A stretch of 36,917 nt of DNA from assembly GCA_031373225.1 (NCBI GenBank), contig JANMMM010000133.1:1-36917 (forward strand), in the 5' to 3' direction. Shown here piece after piece: positions 14,980 through 24,530 of this stretch. The first letter of the stretch is position 1. Each line of letters begins with the position of its first letter. Under the pieces are notes generated by a model. It was not told the origin of the DNA and did no database searches. It was given only the letters and a program-made list of their open reading frames with translations. Origin of the DNA: JANOYJ01 sp031373225. Its GTDB lineage: Bacteria; Pseudomonadota; Alphaproteobacteria; Rhizobiales; Rhizobiaceae. The position numbers and the translations under genes are program-made.

Positions 14980-15004
14980 AACGGTTTCGGCAGGATTTGG
15001 TTCC
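14980..15004 (-). promoter_or_regulatory. EcfG-type promoter of the BA14K gene
   Basis: On minus, GGAAC (15004-15000), 16 bases, CGTT (14983-14980), an exact consensus match. Confidence 0.75.
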
Positions 15005-15039
15005 GGCCACATACTTCCGCTTCAGCCAATGCGGCAGCC

Positions 15040-15064
15040 GGAACCTATCGGGTTCTGAAAGGTT
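15040..15064 (+). promoter_or_regulatory. EcfG-like promoter of the CHRD gene
   Basis: GGAAC (15040-15044), 16 bases, GGTT (15061-15064), one base off the consensus -10. It is 46 bases before the CHRD start codon. Confidence 0.5.
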
Positions 15065-15110
15065 AACTGCGCGAGGTGGCAATTGCCGCCCGCAATCATT
15101 GGAGAAAGTC

Positions 15111-15545
15111 ATGACACACATTGTAAAACACCTATTGACCGCAGCGGGTCTTGCATCCGCGCTTGCGTTTGCCGCCGCCGCAGCACAGGCCGAAGTGCTC
15201 ACTTTCAAGACCGACATGCTGGGCTCAACCGGAGTGCCCGCCACAGACAGCGCCGGCAAAGGCACAGCAGAGCTTGTGGTCGACACCGACACGAAGAAAG
15301 TGACTTGGACCATGACGGTGCAAGGCCTGTCCGGCGACGCGACCGCCGCGCATGCGCACGGCCCCGCCAGCGCCACTGAATCCGCGCCGCCGGTGATCGA
15401 CATGTCAGGCGACATGATGATGAAGGGCAGTGCCGATATCACCGAGGCGCAATGGACGGACATGAAGGCCGGGAAGTATTATGTGAACGTCCACACCGCC
15501 AAATTCCCCAAGGGAGAAATCCGCGGTCAGCTTGCGGCGCAGTAG
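15111..15545 (+). CDS. CHRD-domain secreted protein
   Basis: The 144-residue protein has a signal peptide (about 1-27, ending AAAAAQA) and a CHRD domain over most of the rest. The domain shows LTFKTDMLGSTGVPATDSAG, the AHAHGPA histidine motif and the closing YYVNVHTAKFPKGEIRGQL, which is highly characteristic. CHRD domains occur in chordin and in many bacterial periplasmic proteins; the bacterial function is unknown. The ATG at 15111 has GGAGA seven bases upstream. It stands alone, between an EcfG-like promoter and a strong terminator. Confidence 0.88.
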   Translation: MTHIVKHLLTAAGLASALAFAAAAAQAEVLTFKTDMLGSTGVPATDSAGKGTAELVVDTDTKKVTWTMTVQGLSGDATAAHAHGPASATESAPPVIDMSGDMMMKGSADITEAQWTDMKAGKYYVNVHTAKFPKGEIRGQLAAQ

Positions 15546-15567
15546 TCCAACTTGCTTCTGACAAAGG

Positions 15568-15594
15568 GCGCGTCTGCATTGCAGGCGCGCTTTT
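15568..15594 (+). terminator. Rho-independent terminator of the CHRD gene
   Basis: A 10-bp GC-rich stem (15568-15577 / 15581-15590, with one G-T pair) and a three-base loop are followed by TTTT (15591-15594), 23 bases after the CHRD stop. Confidence 0.75.
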
Positions 15595-15599
15595 CGCGT

Positions 15600-15800
15600 T
15601 CATGCGAAGGGGTTTTCAGCGCTCAGGTCGGGCAGACAGATTGGCGCGCTTTTGATTTCCGCAGCTTGGGTCGAGGCGGAAACAAATGCAGCGCGTGAGG
15701 TGTCAATGGATCCGTTTGCTGGCGGCCAGATCATCATTGGACCCAACACGTGATCGTTGCAAAACGGCGCAACAACGGTGTCCACAAGATTTATGTCCAT
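15600..15800 (-). CDS. Hypothetical protein, 66 residues
   Basis: The frame opens MDINLVDTVVAPFCNDHVLG and ends LPDLSAENPFA. It has two Cys residues and no clear membrane helix. I recognise no family. GGAGG lies eight bases before the ATG at 15800, and an exact EcfG promoter with a short leader lies just upstream, inside the 68-base gap after ndvB. These two signals are the main reason to accept it; the protein sequence alone is weak evidence. A competing ATG at 15806 in another frame lies too close to the ribosome site. Confidence 0.5.
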   Translation of the reverse strand: MDINLVDTVVAPFCNDHVLGPMMIWPPANGSIDTSRAAFVSASTQAAEIKSAPICLPDLSAENPFA

Positions 15801-15832
15801 GGCGCATGCCTCCGTTGACTGCATGTAATGAC

Positions 15833-15857
15833 AACGCTGCAGGCGCGCTTTGGTTCC
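15833..15857 (-). promoter_or_regulatory. EcfG-type promoter of the 66-residue gene
   Basis: On minus, GGAAC (15857-15853), 16 bases, CGTT (15836-15833), an exact consensus match just downstream of the ndvB stop. Confidence 0.65.
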
Positions 15858-15868
15858 GCGCGCCGGAA

Positions 15869-18800
15869 CTAGGCGTCGGCAAGCGGCAATTCAAACGCAT
15901 GAACGCCGCCGTCATCGCGCAGGGAAATCAGGAACTCTCCGGGCGACACTGTCTCAACGTCTGCGACAGATTTTTTGGAGAGGGGGGCCTCCCGCGTCAC
16001 CTTGATCTCATACCGCGCCGGGCCAATTTGGATTGCCGCCTCGAAGCCCGTCCATTCCGCCGGAATGCAGGGTTTGACGCGCAGCTTGGGGCCCTCGCGC
16101 GTGATGCCGAGGATCGCCTCAAGCCCGGCCCGGTGCATCCAGCCTGCGGACCCTGTGTACCATGTCCAGCCGCCGCGCCCGACATGCGGCGAGACTGAAT
16201 ACACATCGGCGGCGATCACATAGGGCTCCACCCGGTACCGCGCCGCTTCTTCGGGCGTGCTTGAATGGTTGATCGGGTTGATCATGGAGAAGAGCTGCAT
16301 GGCGCGGTCGGCTTGCCCAAGCTTCGCGTGCGCGAAAATCGACCAAATGACGCCATGCGTATACTGCCCGCCATTCTCGCGGATGCCGGGCGGATAGGCT
16401 TTGATATAGCCGGGCTCCTGCTCGGATTTATCGAACGGCGGCGTGAAGAGCAGCGCCAGTCCGTCGTCCGGCCGCACAAGCTGCTGGTAGGACTGTTCCA
16501 TCGCGGCAGCCGCGCGTTCGGGCGATGCGCCGCCGGAGATGACCGCCCAGGACTGTGCGATGGCGTCGATGCGGCACTCTTCGCTCTGGGCGGAGCCAAG
16601 TGGCGCGCCGTCGTCAAAGTAGCCGCGCCGGTACCATGCGCCGTCCCAGCCGTCGCGCTCAAGGGCTGCTTCAAGTTCGGACAGCCGGTTTTTCCAAGCT
16701 GTGGCCCGCTTCCTGTCCTTACGGGCCAGCGCCAGAGGAATGAAAGCTTTGAGTGTTGCCAGCAGGAACCATCCCAGCCAGACACTCTCGCCCTTGCCGC
16801 CTTCGCCGACGCGGTTCATGCCGTCGTTCCAGTCGCCGGTCCCAATCAGCGGCAGGCCATGCCCGCCCTTTGCGAGGCTGAGGTCGAGCGCCCTGGCGCA
16901 ATGCTCAAACAGCGTGCCGGTCTCGTCGGAAAGCGAGGGGACAAAGAACGCGTCATGCGCGCCCGGCGCAAGATTTTGACCCTCTATAAAGGGCAAAGAC
17001 TCATTGAGAATTGCCGTGTCGCCAGTGACCTTGATGTAGTGGCTGGCGCAGAAAGCAAGCCAGACGGTGTCGTCGGAAATGCGGGTTCGAACGCCAGCGC
17101 CAGTCGCGGGCAGCCACCAATGCTGAAAATCTCCCTCAACAAATTGCCGCGCCGCAGCGCGCAGAATGTGCTCGCGCGCAATCTCGGGTCGGGCTGTCAA
17201 GAGAGACAGTGAATCCTGCAGCTGGTCGCGGAAGCCATATGCGCCGCTTGCCTGATAGAAGCCGGATCTGGCCCACATCCGGCAGGCGAGGGACTGATAG
17301 AGGAGCCAGCCGTTCATTAGAATGTCGAAGGACCTGTCCGGCGTTTTGACATGGACAGCGCCGAGGGTTTCCTCCCAATATCTCCGGGCTTCGCCAAGTG
17401 CAGCCTCCGCTCCCTGCCGGCGCGCATCAAGGACGAGAGATTGCGCTTCCGTCTCGCTCGCTGCCGCACCAAGAAGGATGGTGATCTCCTCGCTCGCGCC
17501 CGCCTCCAGCGTGAGGCTCGCCTGCATCGCGCAGCAGGCGTCTAATCCTGCGCCAACATTGCCCGACAAAGGGTCGCTGGAGCGCAGCGCGGCAGGGTTT
17601 GACAGGTCCGCAAAAGCGCCTAGAAACTCTCGCCGGTCCCCGGTCCAGGACGACTGCATGCCGCCCATGTCGGCGAATGTCACTTGGCCGGAGGATGTCA
17701 GGCTCCATGGATTGCGGGCAAACATCGCGCCGGTCTTTTCGTCCATGGCGGTGGTGACAAACGGGGCATTGGCGGCGCGGGACGCGCCCAGCGCCCACTC
17801 AGCGTAAAACGTCACCGTAAGGCGGCGGCGGACTTTTGATCGGTTGGTAATTCTTAGCCGCGAAAACTTGACCGCCTTCGTCAAATGCGCAGTTTGCCGC
17901 AGTTCCAGCTTCAGATTATCCAACGCGCGCTCGAACACGCTATAGCCAAATCCATGCCGGGCCAGATGCGCGCCTTCAGAGGAGTTCATTGGCTTCAGCG
18001 TTGGAGAAATGACCGCCCCGCTCTCATCGTCCGACACGTAAATGACTTCACCGGGAGCATTGCTGACTGCGTCATTGCTCCACGGCGTGATCTGGTTCTC
18101 GCGGCTGTTGCCGAACCATGTGTAGCCGCCGCCGTCCGCCGCGCACTGGAAGCCAAAAGCGCTGTTTGCGACCACGTTGATCCACGGCGCGGGCGTGGGA
18201 CGGCTGGCGTTCAGCACGGTCACATACTCGCGCCCGTCCGCGCTGAACCCGCCCCAGCCGTTGAAAAATTCCAGCGGCGGCAAAGGCGGCGCGGCGAGTG
18301 GCGGCACGGCGCCAAGAACTGTTTGCCGACGCTCTGGCAGGGCAGGCGGCGCGGCAGTGTCTGCAATTCTGGCGAGCTGGCTTGCGAGATCCCCTCTGCG
18401 GCTGACCAGCACGACGCGCGCCGCAGCGGGCAGCACACGAAGAGTTTCGGGGCGAGCAAGGTCCGCCCGCAGCGTAAACACATCACCAGTCGATGTTGCC
18501 GCGTCATGCGGTTTCGGCGACACGCTCTTGCGCACCAACGCTTCGATGGCGAGCTGCAAATCCTGTGTGTAGGACGACATGCGCTCATTGAGAATGACGA
18601 TGTCCACAGCAAGCTGCTTGGTTTTCCAATATTCAAAGGCCCGCAGCACTTCGTGCACCAGTTCGATATGCTCAATTTCGTCGATCCGCACCAACACGAT
18701 GGGGCGGTCGCCGGAAATGCCGTGCGGCCAGAGCAAGGATTGCGGTCCCATGCCGCGCTGCAGAGTCGCTGAGCCCGGACGTAGGGCGGCGCTGGCGTAC

Positions 18801-21800
18801 ATGACATGCCCGGCCAGGGTCTGGAACAGATGCGCCTCTTCATGATTGATCGACAGGTGGCGCAGCTGGATCTGCGCCTGTGTCCAGGACAGCGTTACGG
18901 CGCGCTCATAGGCTGCCGCCTGCCGGTGCCGGTCGACAAGGTTCAGCACGCCTTCGCGGGTCGATGCCGCAGCCATCCACAGCGTGAAGCTGCACTGCCG
19001 CCCGGCCGGAATGCGCATGCGGCGGCGGAACGCAAAGATCGGATCAAGCGTCGCGCCTCTGGTGTTCGACAACGGATCGTTGACGCGCATGGCCAGCGGG
19101 CGGCGCCGGTCATTGCCCATGCCGATGAACTTGGCGCGGTCAGTCTCGAATTCCAGCGCGCCCGCCTGAGCGCCTTCCGTCAGCATAAATTGGGCAACCC
19201 AGACCTCAGGTTCGCCGGGGCTGCGCCGCCGCCGCGCAGCGATCAGAGTTTCGAGCTCGGGCACATACTCGGTGACCACAAACATTTTGGAGAACGCGGG
19301 ATGGGCAATATCAGCGGCCTGCGGCGCGAGCGCCAGTTCGGCGTAGCTGGTCAGCTCAATGTCCCGTACGCCGAGCGACGAGTTTGTTACCGTGACTCGG
19401 CGGACCTCAACATCTTCTTCCGGCGACACGACGACGTCCAGCGTCGTTGCAATGTTGCCGTCGGCGCGGGAAAGCTCGGCCTTATCCTCCGTGAAGGCAG
19501 CGGCATAACGGTCCGGCGCTGAAGCGCTTGGCATGAGCCCCGCAGACCAGGTTTTCCCCGATTTGATGTCGCGAAGGAAGAAGAAGCTTCCCCAGTCATC
19601 AGCAGTCGGGTCTTCCCGCCAGCGCGTCAGGGCAAGGCCGTTCCATGCGCTGAAGCCTCCTCCTGCGGCTGTCAGCATGACGCTGTAGCGTCCGTTGGAC
19701 ATCATGTGCGTGGCAGGCGCGCCAGCCGCGCTGAAATCAACCATGCGCACGGTCGGCGCTGAAATATCCCGGGCCGTTTCGCTGCTCGTCATTTCTGCCC
19801 GCGCATGCGTCAGCGGCACATCACGCGGCGCGCGCTCCTGCAGGAGAAGCTCTGTGGCGCGCACCATCGGCTCGGTATGAAACCGTTCGCGCATCACGCC
19901 GTTTTTCACAGTATTCAGGACGGCGACGATGGTCATCCCCTGATGGTGGGCGAAATAGGCGCGCACAATGGCCGCTGTCTCGCCCTTGCGCAGTCTTGAA
20001 GGCGTGAAGTCTAAAGCCTCGTAAAACCCGTAGACTCCCCGGGCACCGCTTCCCTCCAGCCGCTTGTAGTTCTCCACAGCCAGGCGCGGAGATATCATTG
20101 ACGCAAGGCCGGTGGCATAGGGGGCGATGACGAGGTTTTCCGAGAGGCCCCGTTTGAGGCCGAGGCCCGGAATGCCGAAGTTGGAATATTGATAGGTGAA
20201 CTCGATGTCTCGCGCATTAAATGCTGACTCGGAAATTCCCCATGGAACGCCGCGTGCGCTGGCATACTCGATCTGCCGGCGCACGACGAGCTTGGTCGTC
20301 TGATCAAGCAGTCCGCCGCTAGGCGCGCGCATGACCAGCGAAGGCATCAGATATTCAAACATCGATCCAGACCAGGAGATCAGCGCCGCCCCGCCCCTGA
20401 CGGCGGTCACGCTGCGGCCCTGGCGGAACCAGTGCCGGGTGCGCAGGTCTCCTTTGGCAATGGCGAAGAAACTGCCGAGCCGAGCCTCTGACGCCAGCAT
20501 GTCATAGCAGCTTTCATCGCGCATGGCCTCGGGCACACGAAAGCCGATGGAGAGCAGCAACCGCAGCGGGTCAAGCAGGAAGCCAAATTCCATATCAAGA
20601 GCCAAGGCCCGCGTTTCGGTCTCAATCTGTTTCAGCCTCTGCTTCAAGGCGTGCGCCGCGTCATGTCCGAGCGAAGCGTCTCTGAACTGGCTCTCAATTG
20701 TTTCGCGCAGGGTGCCCGCCCAGTGCATCAATGCGGCGCCGGGCGCTGGGTCCAGCCCGGCGGACGCCTCTGCGGCGGCGCGGTGAATGGAGCCGGCCTG
20801 CACGGCAAGTTCGATGAGCCGCACAGAAATCATTTCAGGCGCTTCACGCGCTTTTGACAGAGTGCGCTGGAACGCGGCAATCTGCGTCTCAAGCTGATGG
20901 CGCAGCGGGCGCAGCTTACGGCGGTCATCGGAGAGCGCTCCGCACTCTTGCGCCAGAACATTTGCGGCGTCGCTGATGCCGTCGAGTTTTGTCATATCAT
21001 CCGGCGGCGCCGACGCCCAGAACGCGCAGCAATTGGCCAGCGCAATAAGATGGCCCGCCAGATTGCCGCTGTCGACGCTCGACACATATTTCGGCTCAAG
21101 CGGCGTCAAGGTCTGCGTGTCATACCAGTTATACAAATGGCCCCGGTATTTCTCCATGCGCTTGACTGTCGCCAGCGTCGCTTCCAGCTTTGCTGCCGCA
21201 TCGCTGAGCCCCAGCCAGCCAAACTCATTGGCGCTGGCGACTGAGAGCAGATAGAGTCCGATATTGGTGGGCGAGGTGCGGTGGGCAATTCTGGGGTCGG
21301 GGTCCTCCTGATAATTGTCCGGCGGCAGCATGGAATCCACATCCCTCACAAAGGCTTCAAAGTAGCGCCAGGTCCGGCGCGCGGTCATGCGCAGCGCGCG
21401 GATGTTGTCTGTGGAGACTTTCTGCGTGTCCGCCAGCTTCGGCACCCGGCTCGCCCAGAACGCAGCGGCGGGCGCGGCGAGCCAGGCGACGGCGAACGCC
21501 GCGATCAGCAATGACAGCCATCCTGACCGTGTGTATGCCAGCGCCAGCGCGGCAAGACCGGTGGCAGCGCTTGCCGCCATCAGACGGTAATGCGCGGCAG
21601 GCCCCGGCGTCGGACTGGATGCCGCCTGCGCGGCGGTGGTCCATTCCAGAAGATTTTTGTGGCTGACGCTCAGCCGGTACAGCGTGCGGATGATGGCGTC
21701 GGCCATGAAGCCTGCCTGATGCGCGAGGAAAATCAGATTGGCTGCTGAAAACGCCAGCGCTTGGCTGAAATCGCCGAGCACGGCCTTTGCCCTGCTTTCA

Positions 21801-24367
21801 AACGTGTGACGCCGCCCGCGCGGCATGGCCCCGGACAGCGCGGGCAGAAGCGGCGGGATGACGCCGAGCAGAACGATCCCAAGCGTCCAGAGCGCGGCAT
21901 TCCACGCAGGCAGAAATCCCCAGCCGAGAAACAGGCAGGCGAGCGCCGCCGGGGGCAGCAGCGAGCGCCTGAGATTATCGGTCATCTTCCAGCGCCCCAG
22001 CGCCGGAAGTCCGCCGCCGGTTCCCGTCAACCAGGGCAGAAGCTGCCAATCGCCCCGGGTCCAGCGGTGCTGGCGCGAAGCGGCGACTGTGTAGCGCTCG
22101 GGGTATTCTTCGACCACTTCCACATCGGTGACCAAGGCGGAGCGTGCGAAAATGCCTTCAAACAGGTCATGGCTGAGCATGGCGTTTTCTGGTATCCGGC
22201 CAGCCAGCGCCGCCTCGAAGGCCGCGATATCGTAGATGCCCTTGCCCGCGAATGAACCCTCGCCAAACAGGTCCTGGTACACATCCGATACGGCGAACAC
22301 ATAGGGGTCCGTGCCGCGCGGCGTAGAGAAAATGCGCTGAAACAGCGAGCCGTTGTGCCCCGTCGGCAAGGATGGAGTTACTCGCGGCTGGAGAACGGCA
22401 TAGCCTTCAGTGACTCGGCCGGCCGCCGCGTCAAAGCGCGCTTTGTTCAGCGGATGCGCGATTTTTCCTACCAGCCGCCTTGCCGCGTCGCGCGGCAGTT
22501 TGGTGTCGGCGTCGAGCGTCAGAACGTATCGGATTGCAGGAGGAATGATCCCGCCGATAACAGAAAAACTGGTGTCCTGAGCGCCCAGCAGCAGGCGGTT
22601 CAGCTCATGCAGCTTGCCGCGCTTGCGCTCCCACCCCATCCAGCGGCCCTGCTGCCCGTTCCACTTGCGTGATCTGTGCAGCAGCACAAACCGGCCGCCG
22701 CCATAGCGCAGGTTCAGCGCCGTTATTCCGGCAAGCGCGTCATCGAGCAGTTGCAGGTCTGAAGCGGATGGCTCTTCAGCGAGCGCATCCGGCCAATCGG
22801 TCACCAGCGCAAAATACAGATCCCCTTCGCTGTTGGACAGATAGTGCACCTCCAGCCGCTCGATCATCTCTTCTGTGTCGTCTCGCGAAGTCAGAAGGAT
22901 AGGCACGGCAACGAGAGTGCGCAGCTGTTCCGGCACTCCGTCGCGCAGGATCAATCCCGGAAGTATGGAAGCGTCGAGCAAGCGCGTGACTGCGAAATTG
23001 ACGACGGACAGGGCCGCTTCGGAAGCGGGAAGCAGCGCCGCAAACGCCAGAATAGTGATGAGGGCAAGAGACACGGAGGGCGAAGCCGCAGTGATCATCA
23101 GGGCAAGCATGACAAGGCTGGTCGCCAACGTGGCCGCGCCGAGATAGCCAACAAGGCCCGAAGCGCGCAGGGCCGAACGCATTCGGCGCAGAACCGGCGG
23201 CTTGAAACCCAACCCGGCCTCAAACGCTTTGCGGTCTTGGCCGACCAGATAAAATCCAGGGTCGCTTTCGGCGCTGTCTGCGTCTGCGCCCGCCTGCTGC
23301 GACTTTGCCAGACTGGCCTCCGCCACTTCGGTTTCCGTATGAAGCGATCCACGCGCCAGTTCCTCAACAGCGGTGCGGTAGATGGTGCGGCTGGGAAAAT
23401 CCATTTCGCCATAGCGCGACTTTTCCCGCAGCGCCTTGTCAACCAGACTGACGCTGTCGAACCAGATTTCCCAGTTCACATCCGAAATCAGCCGCATACT
23501 TGTGACGATGTTGCGCACGGTCACATTGGCGGTGCCCTGGCGGTGGTGCTCGTCGCTCACCACCGTCTCAAACGATCCACCTTCGCTCTCCAGTTTGAGC
23601 TTGAGCCAGTCAAGCACCTGTGACGGAAAACCATCCTGATCGCGCAGACGGTGCACCAGTTGCACGACGAAGGGCTGCGACAGGTCTGCCTCACCGGCCC
23701 GCCTCAAAATATCTGCGAACAGATTGGTCTTGCCCCCTGCGCTGAGCACGAGATCTGCGAAATTGTCCGCCTCTTCCCGGTTGCGCCGCGCCGTCACAAT
23801 GCGATTGGAGACGCGGCGCAGGTTTTCAATCAGGATCAGCCGCAGGCTGATCGCCACAGCCCAGAGCTCGCCAATCGTCAGCGGCTGAACTTCCTGATAT
23901 TCATTGACGAAATCAGTGAGCAAGGCCGGATCAAATCGGCTGTCTGTATGGGCCACATGGGCCCAGACGAGCCCGAAGATGCGGGGATGCCCCGCCAAGT
24001 GCCCGCCGGCCAGCTTGGGCAGCTGGTCGTAAAATCCCTGCGGCAGATCAGCCCGCGTCTGCGCAATCTGCTCTTCGACCTGGTGGTAATTGTCAATAAG
24101 CCACTCTGCTGCGGGCGTGATGGCCTTGCCCAGCGCTATCGCCTGCGAAACTTCCTGGTAGGATTGCAGAAGTGCGGCTGAGTTGTCTTTGAGCCGGTCA
24201 ATTACTGAGTGCACACGCTGCGGCCGCAGCGCGATGGTCTGCGACGCCGCAAGGCTGCGCGCATGCTGGCGTGCCCGCTCGGCGCCAAATATTTCAGCGC
24301 TGACTGGCTGGCTGTCGTCCCACCCGGCCAGTCTGCGGTTGACTAGTATATCTCTCAGACTCAGCAT
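15869..24367 (-). CDS. ndvB: Cyclic beta-1,2-glucan synthase
   Basis: At 2832 residues this matches the usual size of NdvB/ChvB/Cgs. It polymerises UDP-glucose into a beta-1,2-glucan at the inner membrane, cyclises it and sets ring size. The glycosyltransferase part (about 480-870) has the LTLDADTKLP acidic motif near 617 and HRWTRGDWQLLPW near 765, with hydrophobic segments near 410-460 and 800-1000. The middle glycoamylase-like domain, with YNWYDTQTLTPLEPKYVSS near 1085, corresponds to the cyclising transglycosylase. The C-terminal part is a GH94-type phosphorylase with GTGDWNDGMNRVG near 2512. No frameshift is visible. The ATG at 24367 opens MLSLRDILVNRRLAGW. Cyclic glucans support osmoadaptation and host interaction. 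An EcfG-like site lies about 80 bases upstream. Confidence 0.95.
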   Translation of the reverse strand: MLSLRDILVNRRLAGWDDSQPVSAEIFGAERARQHARSLAASQTIALRPQRVHSVIDRLKDNSAALLQSYQEVSQAIALGKAITPAAEWLIDNYHQVEEQIAQTRADLPQGFYDQLPKLAGGHLAGHPRIFGLVWAHVAHTDSRFDPALLTDFVNEYQEVQPLTIGELWAVAISLRLILIENLRRVSNRIVTARRNREEADNFADLVLSAGGKTNLFADILRRAGEADLSQPFVVQLVHRLRDQDGFPSQVLDWLKLKLESEGGSFETVVSDEHHRQGTANVTVRNIVTSMRLISDVNWEIWFDSVSLVDKALREKSRYGEMDFPSRTIYRTAVEELARGSLHTETEVAEASLAKSQQAGADADSAESDPGFYLVGQDRKAFEAGLGFKPPVLRRMRSALRASGLVGYLGAATLATSLVMLALMITAASPSVSLALITILAFAALLPASEAALSVVNFAVTRLLDASILPGLILRDGVPEQLRTLVAVPILLTSRDDTEEMIERLEVHYLSNSEGDLYFALVTDWPDALAEEPSASDLQLLDDALAGITALNLRYGGGRFVLLHRSRKWNGQQGRWMGWERKRGKLHELNRLLLGAQDTSFSVIGGIIPPAIRYVLTLDADTKLPRDAARRLVGKIAHPLNKARFDAAAGRVTEGYAVLQPRVTPSLPTGHNGSLFQRIFSTPRGTDPYVFAVSDVYQDLFGEGSFAGKGIYDIAAFEAALAGRIPENAMLSHDLFEGIFARSALVTDVEVVEEYPERYTVAASRQHRWTRGDWQLLPWLTGTGGGLPALGRWKMTDNLRRSLLPPAALACLFLGWGFLPAWNAALWTLGIVLLGVIPPLLPALSGAMPRGRRHTFESRAKAVLGDFSQALAFSAANLIFLAHQAGFMADAIIRTLYRLSVSHKNLLEWTTAAQAASSPTPGPAAHYRLMAASAATGLAALALAYTRSGWLSLLIAAFAVAWLAAPAAAFWASRVPKLADTQKVSTDNIRALRMTARRTWRYFEAFVRDVDSMLPPDNYQEDPDPRIAHRTSPTNIGLYLLSVASANEFGWLGLSDAAAKLEATLATVKRMEKYRGHLYNWYDTQTLTPLEPKYVSSVDSGNLAGHLIALANCCAFWASAPPDDMTKLDGISDAANVLAQECGALSDDRRKLRPLRHQLETQIAAFQRTLSKAREAPEMISVRLIELAVQAGSIHRAAAEASAGLDPAPGAALMHWAGTLRETIESQFRDASLGHDAAHALKQRLKQIETETRALALDMEFGFLLDPLRLLLSIGFRVPEAMRDESCYDMLASEARLGSFFAIAKGDLRTRHWFRQGRSVTAVRGGAALISWSGSMFEYLMPSLVMRAPSGGLLDQTTKLVVRRQIEYASARGVPWGISESAFNARDIEFTYQYSNFGIPGLGLKRGLSENLVIAPYATGLASMISPRLAVENYKRLEGSGARGVYGFYEALDFTPSRLRKGETAAIVRAYFAHHQGMTIVAVLNTVKNGVMRERFHTEPMVRATELLLQERAPRDVPLTHARAEMTSSETARDISAPTVRMVDFSAAGAPATHMMSNGRYSVMLTAAGGGFSAWNGLALTRWREDPTADDWGSFFFLRDIKSGKTWSAGLMPSASAPDRYAAAFTEDKAELSRADGNIATTLDVVVSPEEDVEVRRVTVTNSSLGVRDIELTSYAELALAPQAADIAHPAFSKMFVVTEYVPELETLIAARRRRSPGEPEVWVAQFMLTEGAQAGALEFETDRAKFIGMGNDRRRPLAMRVNDPLSNTRGATLDPIFAFRRRMRIPAGRQCSFTLWMAAASTREGVLNLVDRHRQAAAYERAVTLSWTQAQIQLRHLSINHEEAHLFQTLAGHVMYASAALRPGSATLQRGMGPQSLLWPHGISGDRPIVLVRIDEIEHIELVHEVLRAFEYWKTKQLAVDIVILNERMSSYTQDLQLAIEALVRKSVSPKPHDAATSTGDVFTLRADLARPETLRVLPAAARVVLVSRRGDLASQLARIADTAAPPALPERRQTVLGAVPPLAAPPLPPLEFFNGWGGFSADGREYVTVLNASRPTPAPWINVVANSAFGFQCAADGGGYTWFGNSRENQITPWSNDAVSNAPGEVIYVSDDESGAVISPTLKPMNSSEGAHLARHGFGYSVFERALDNLKLELRQTAHLTKAVKFSRLRITNRSKVRRRLTVTFYAEWALGASRAANAPFVTTAMDEKTGAMFARNPWSLTSSGQVTFADMGGMQSSWTGDRREFLGAFADLSNPAALRSSDPLSGNVGAGLDACCAMQASLTLEAGASEEITILLGAAASETEAQSLVLDARRQGAEAALGEARRYWEETLGAVHVKTPDRSFDILMNGWLLYQSLACRMWARSGFYQASGAYGFRDQLQDSLSLLTARPEIAREHILRAAARQFVEGDFQHWWLPATGAGVRTRISDDTVWLAFCASHYIKVTGDTAILNESLPFIEGQNLAPGAHDAFFVPSLSDETGTLFEHCARALDLSLAKGGHGLPLIGTGDWNDGMNRVGEGGKGESVWLGWFLLATLKAFIPLALARKDRKRATAWKNRLSELEAALERDGWDGAWYRRGYFDDGAPLGSAQSEECRIDAIAQSWAVISGGASPERAAAAMEQSYQQLVRPDDGLALLFTPPFDKSEQEPGYIKAYPPGIRENGGQYTHGVIWSIFAHAKLGQADRAMQLFSMINPINHSSTPEEAARYRVEPYVIAADVYSVSPHVGRGGWTWYTGSAGWMHRAGLEAILGITREGPKLRVKPCIPAEWTGFEAAIQIGPARYEIKVTREAPLSKKSVADVETVSPGEFLISLRDDGGVHAFELPLADA

Positions 24368-24444
24368 TAGCGCTCTTTCTGTAGTGAATTTGCTGTAAAG
24401 CGCAGGCGCGCCTCGACCGCGCTGAAATGAGCTGTGCGGGGTTA

Positions 24445-24469
24445 AACCCGCAGCGGGGAGATTGGTTCC
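24445..24469 (-). promoter_or_regulatory. EcfG-like promoter of ndvB
   Basis: On minus, GGAAC (24469-24465), 16 bases, GGTT (24448-24445), one base off the consensus -10, 78 bases before ndvB. Confidence 0.45.
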
Positions 24470-24504
24470 GTCCTATTTGGCTGCGCCATCACATCCGGAC
24501 CAAA

Positions 24505-24530
24505 TCCACCTGGTGTATGCGCCAGGTGGA
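24505..24530. repeat. Perfect 9-bp inverted repeat
   Basis: TCCACCTGG (24505-24513) and CCAGGTGGA (24522-24530) flank eight bases. No T-run follows on either strand, so an operator or a weak hairpin is as likely as a terminator. It lies 36 bases upstream of the -35 of the ndvB promoter. Confidence 0.5.
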
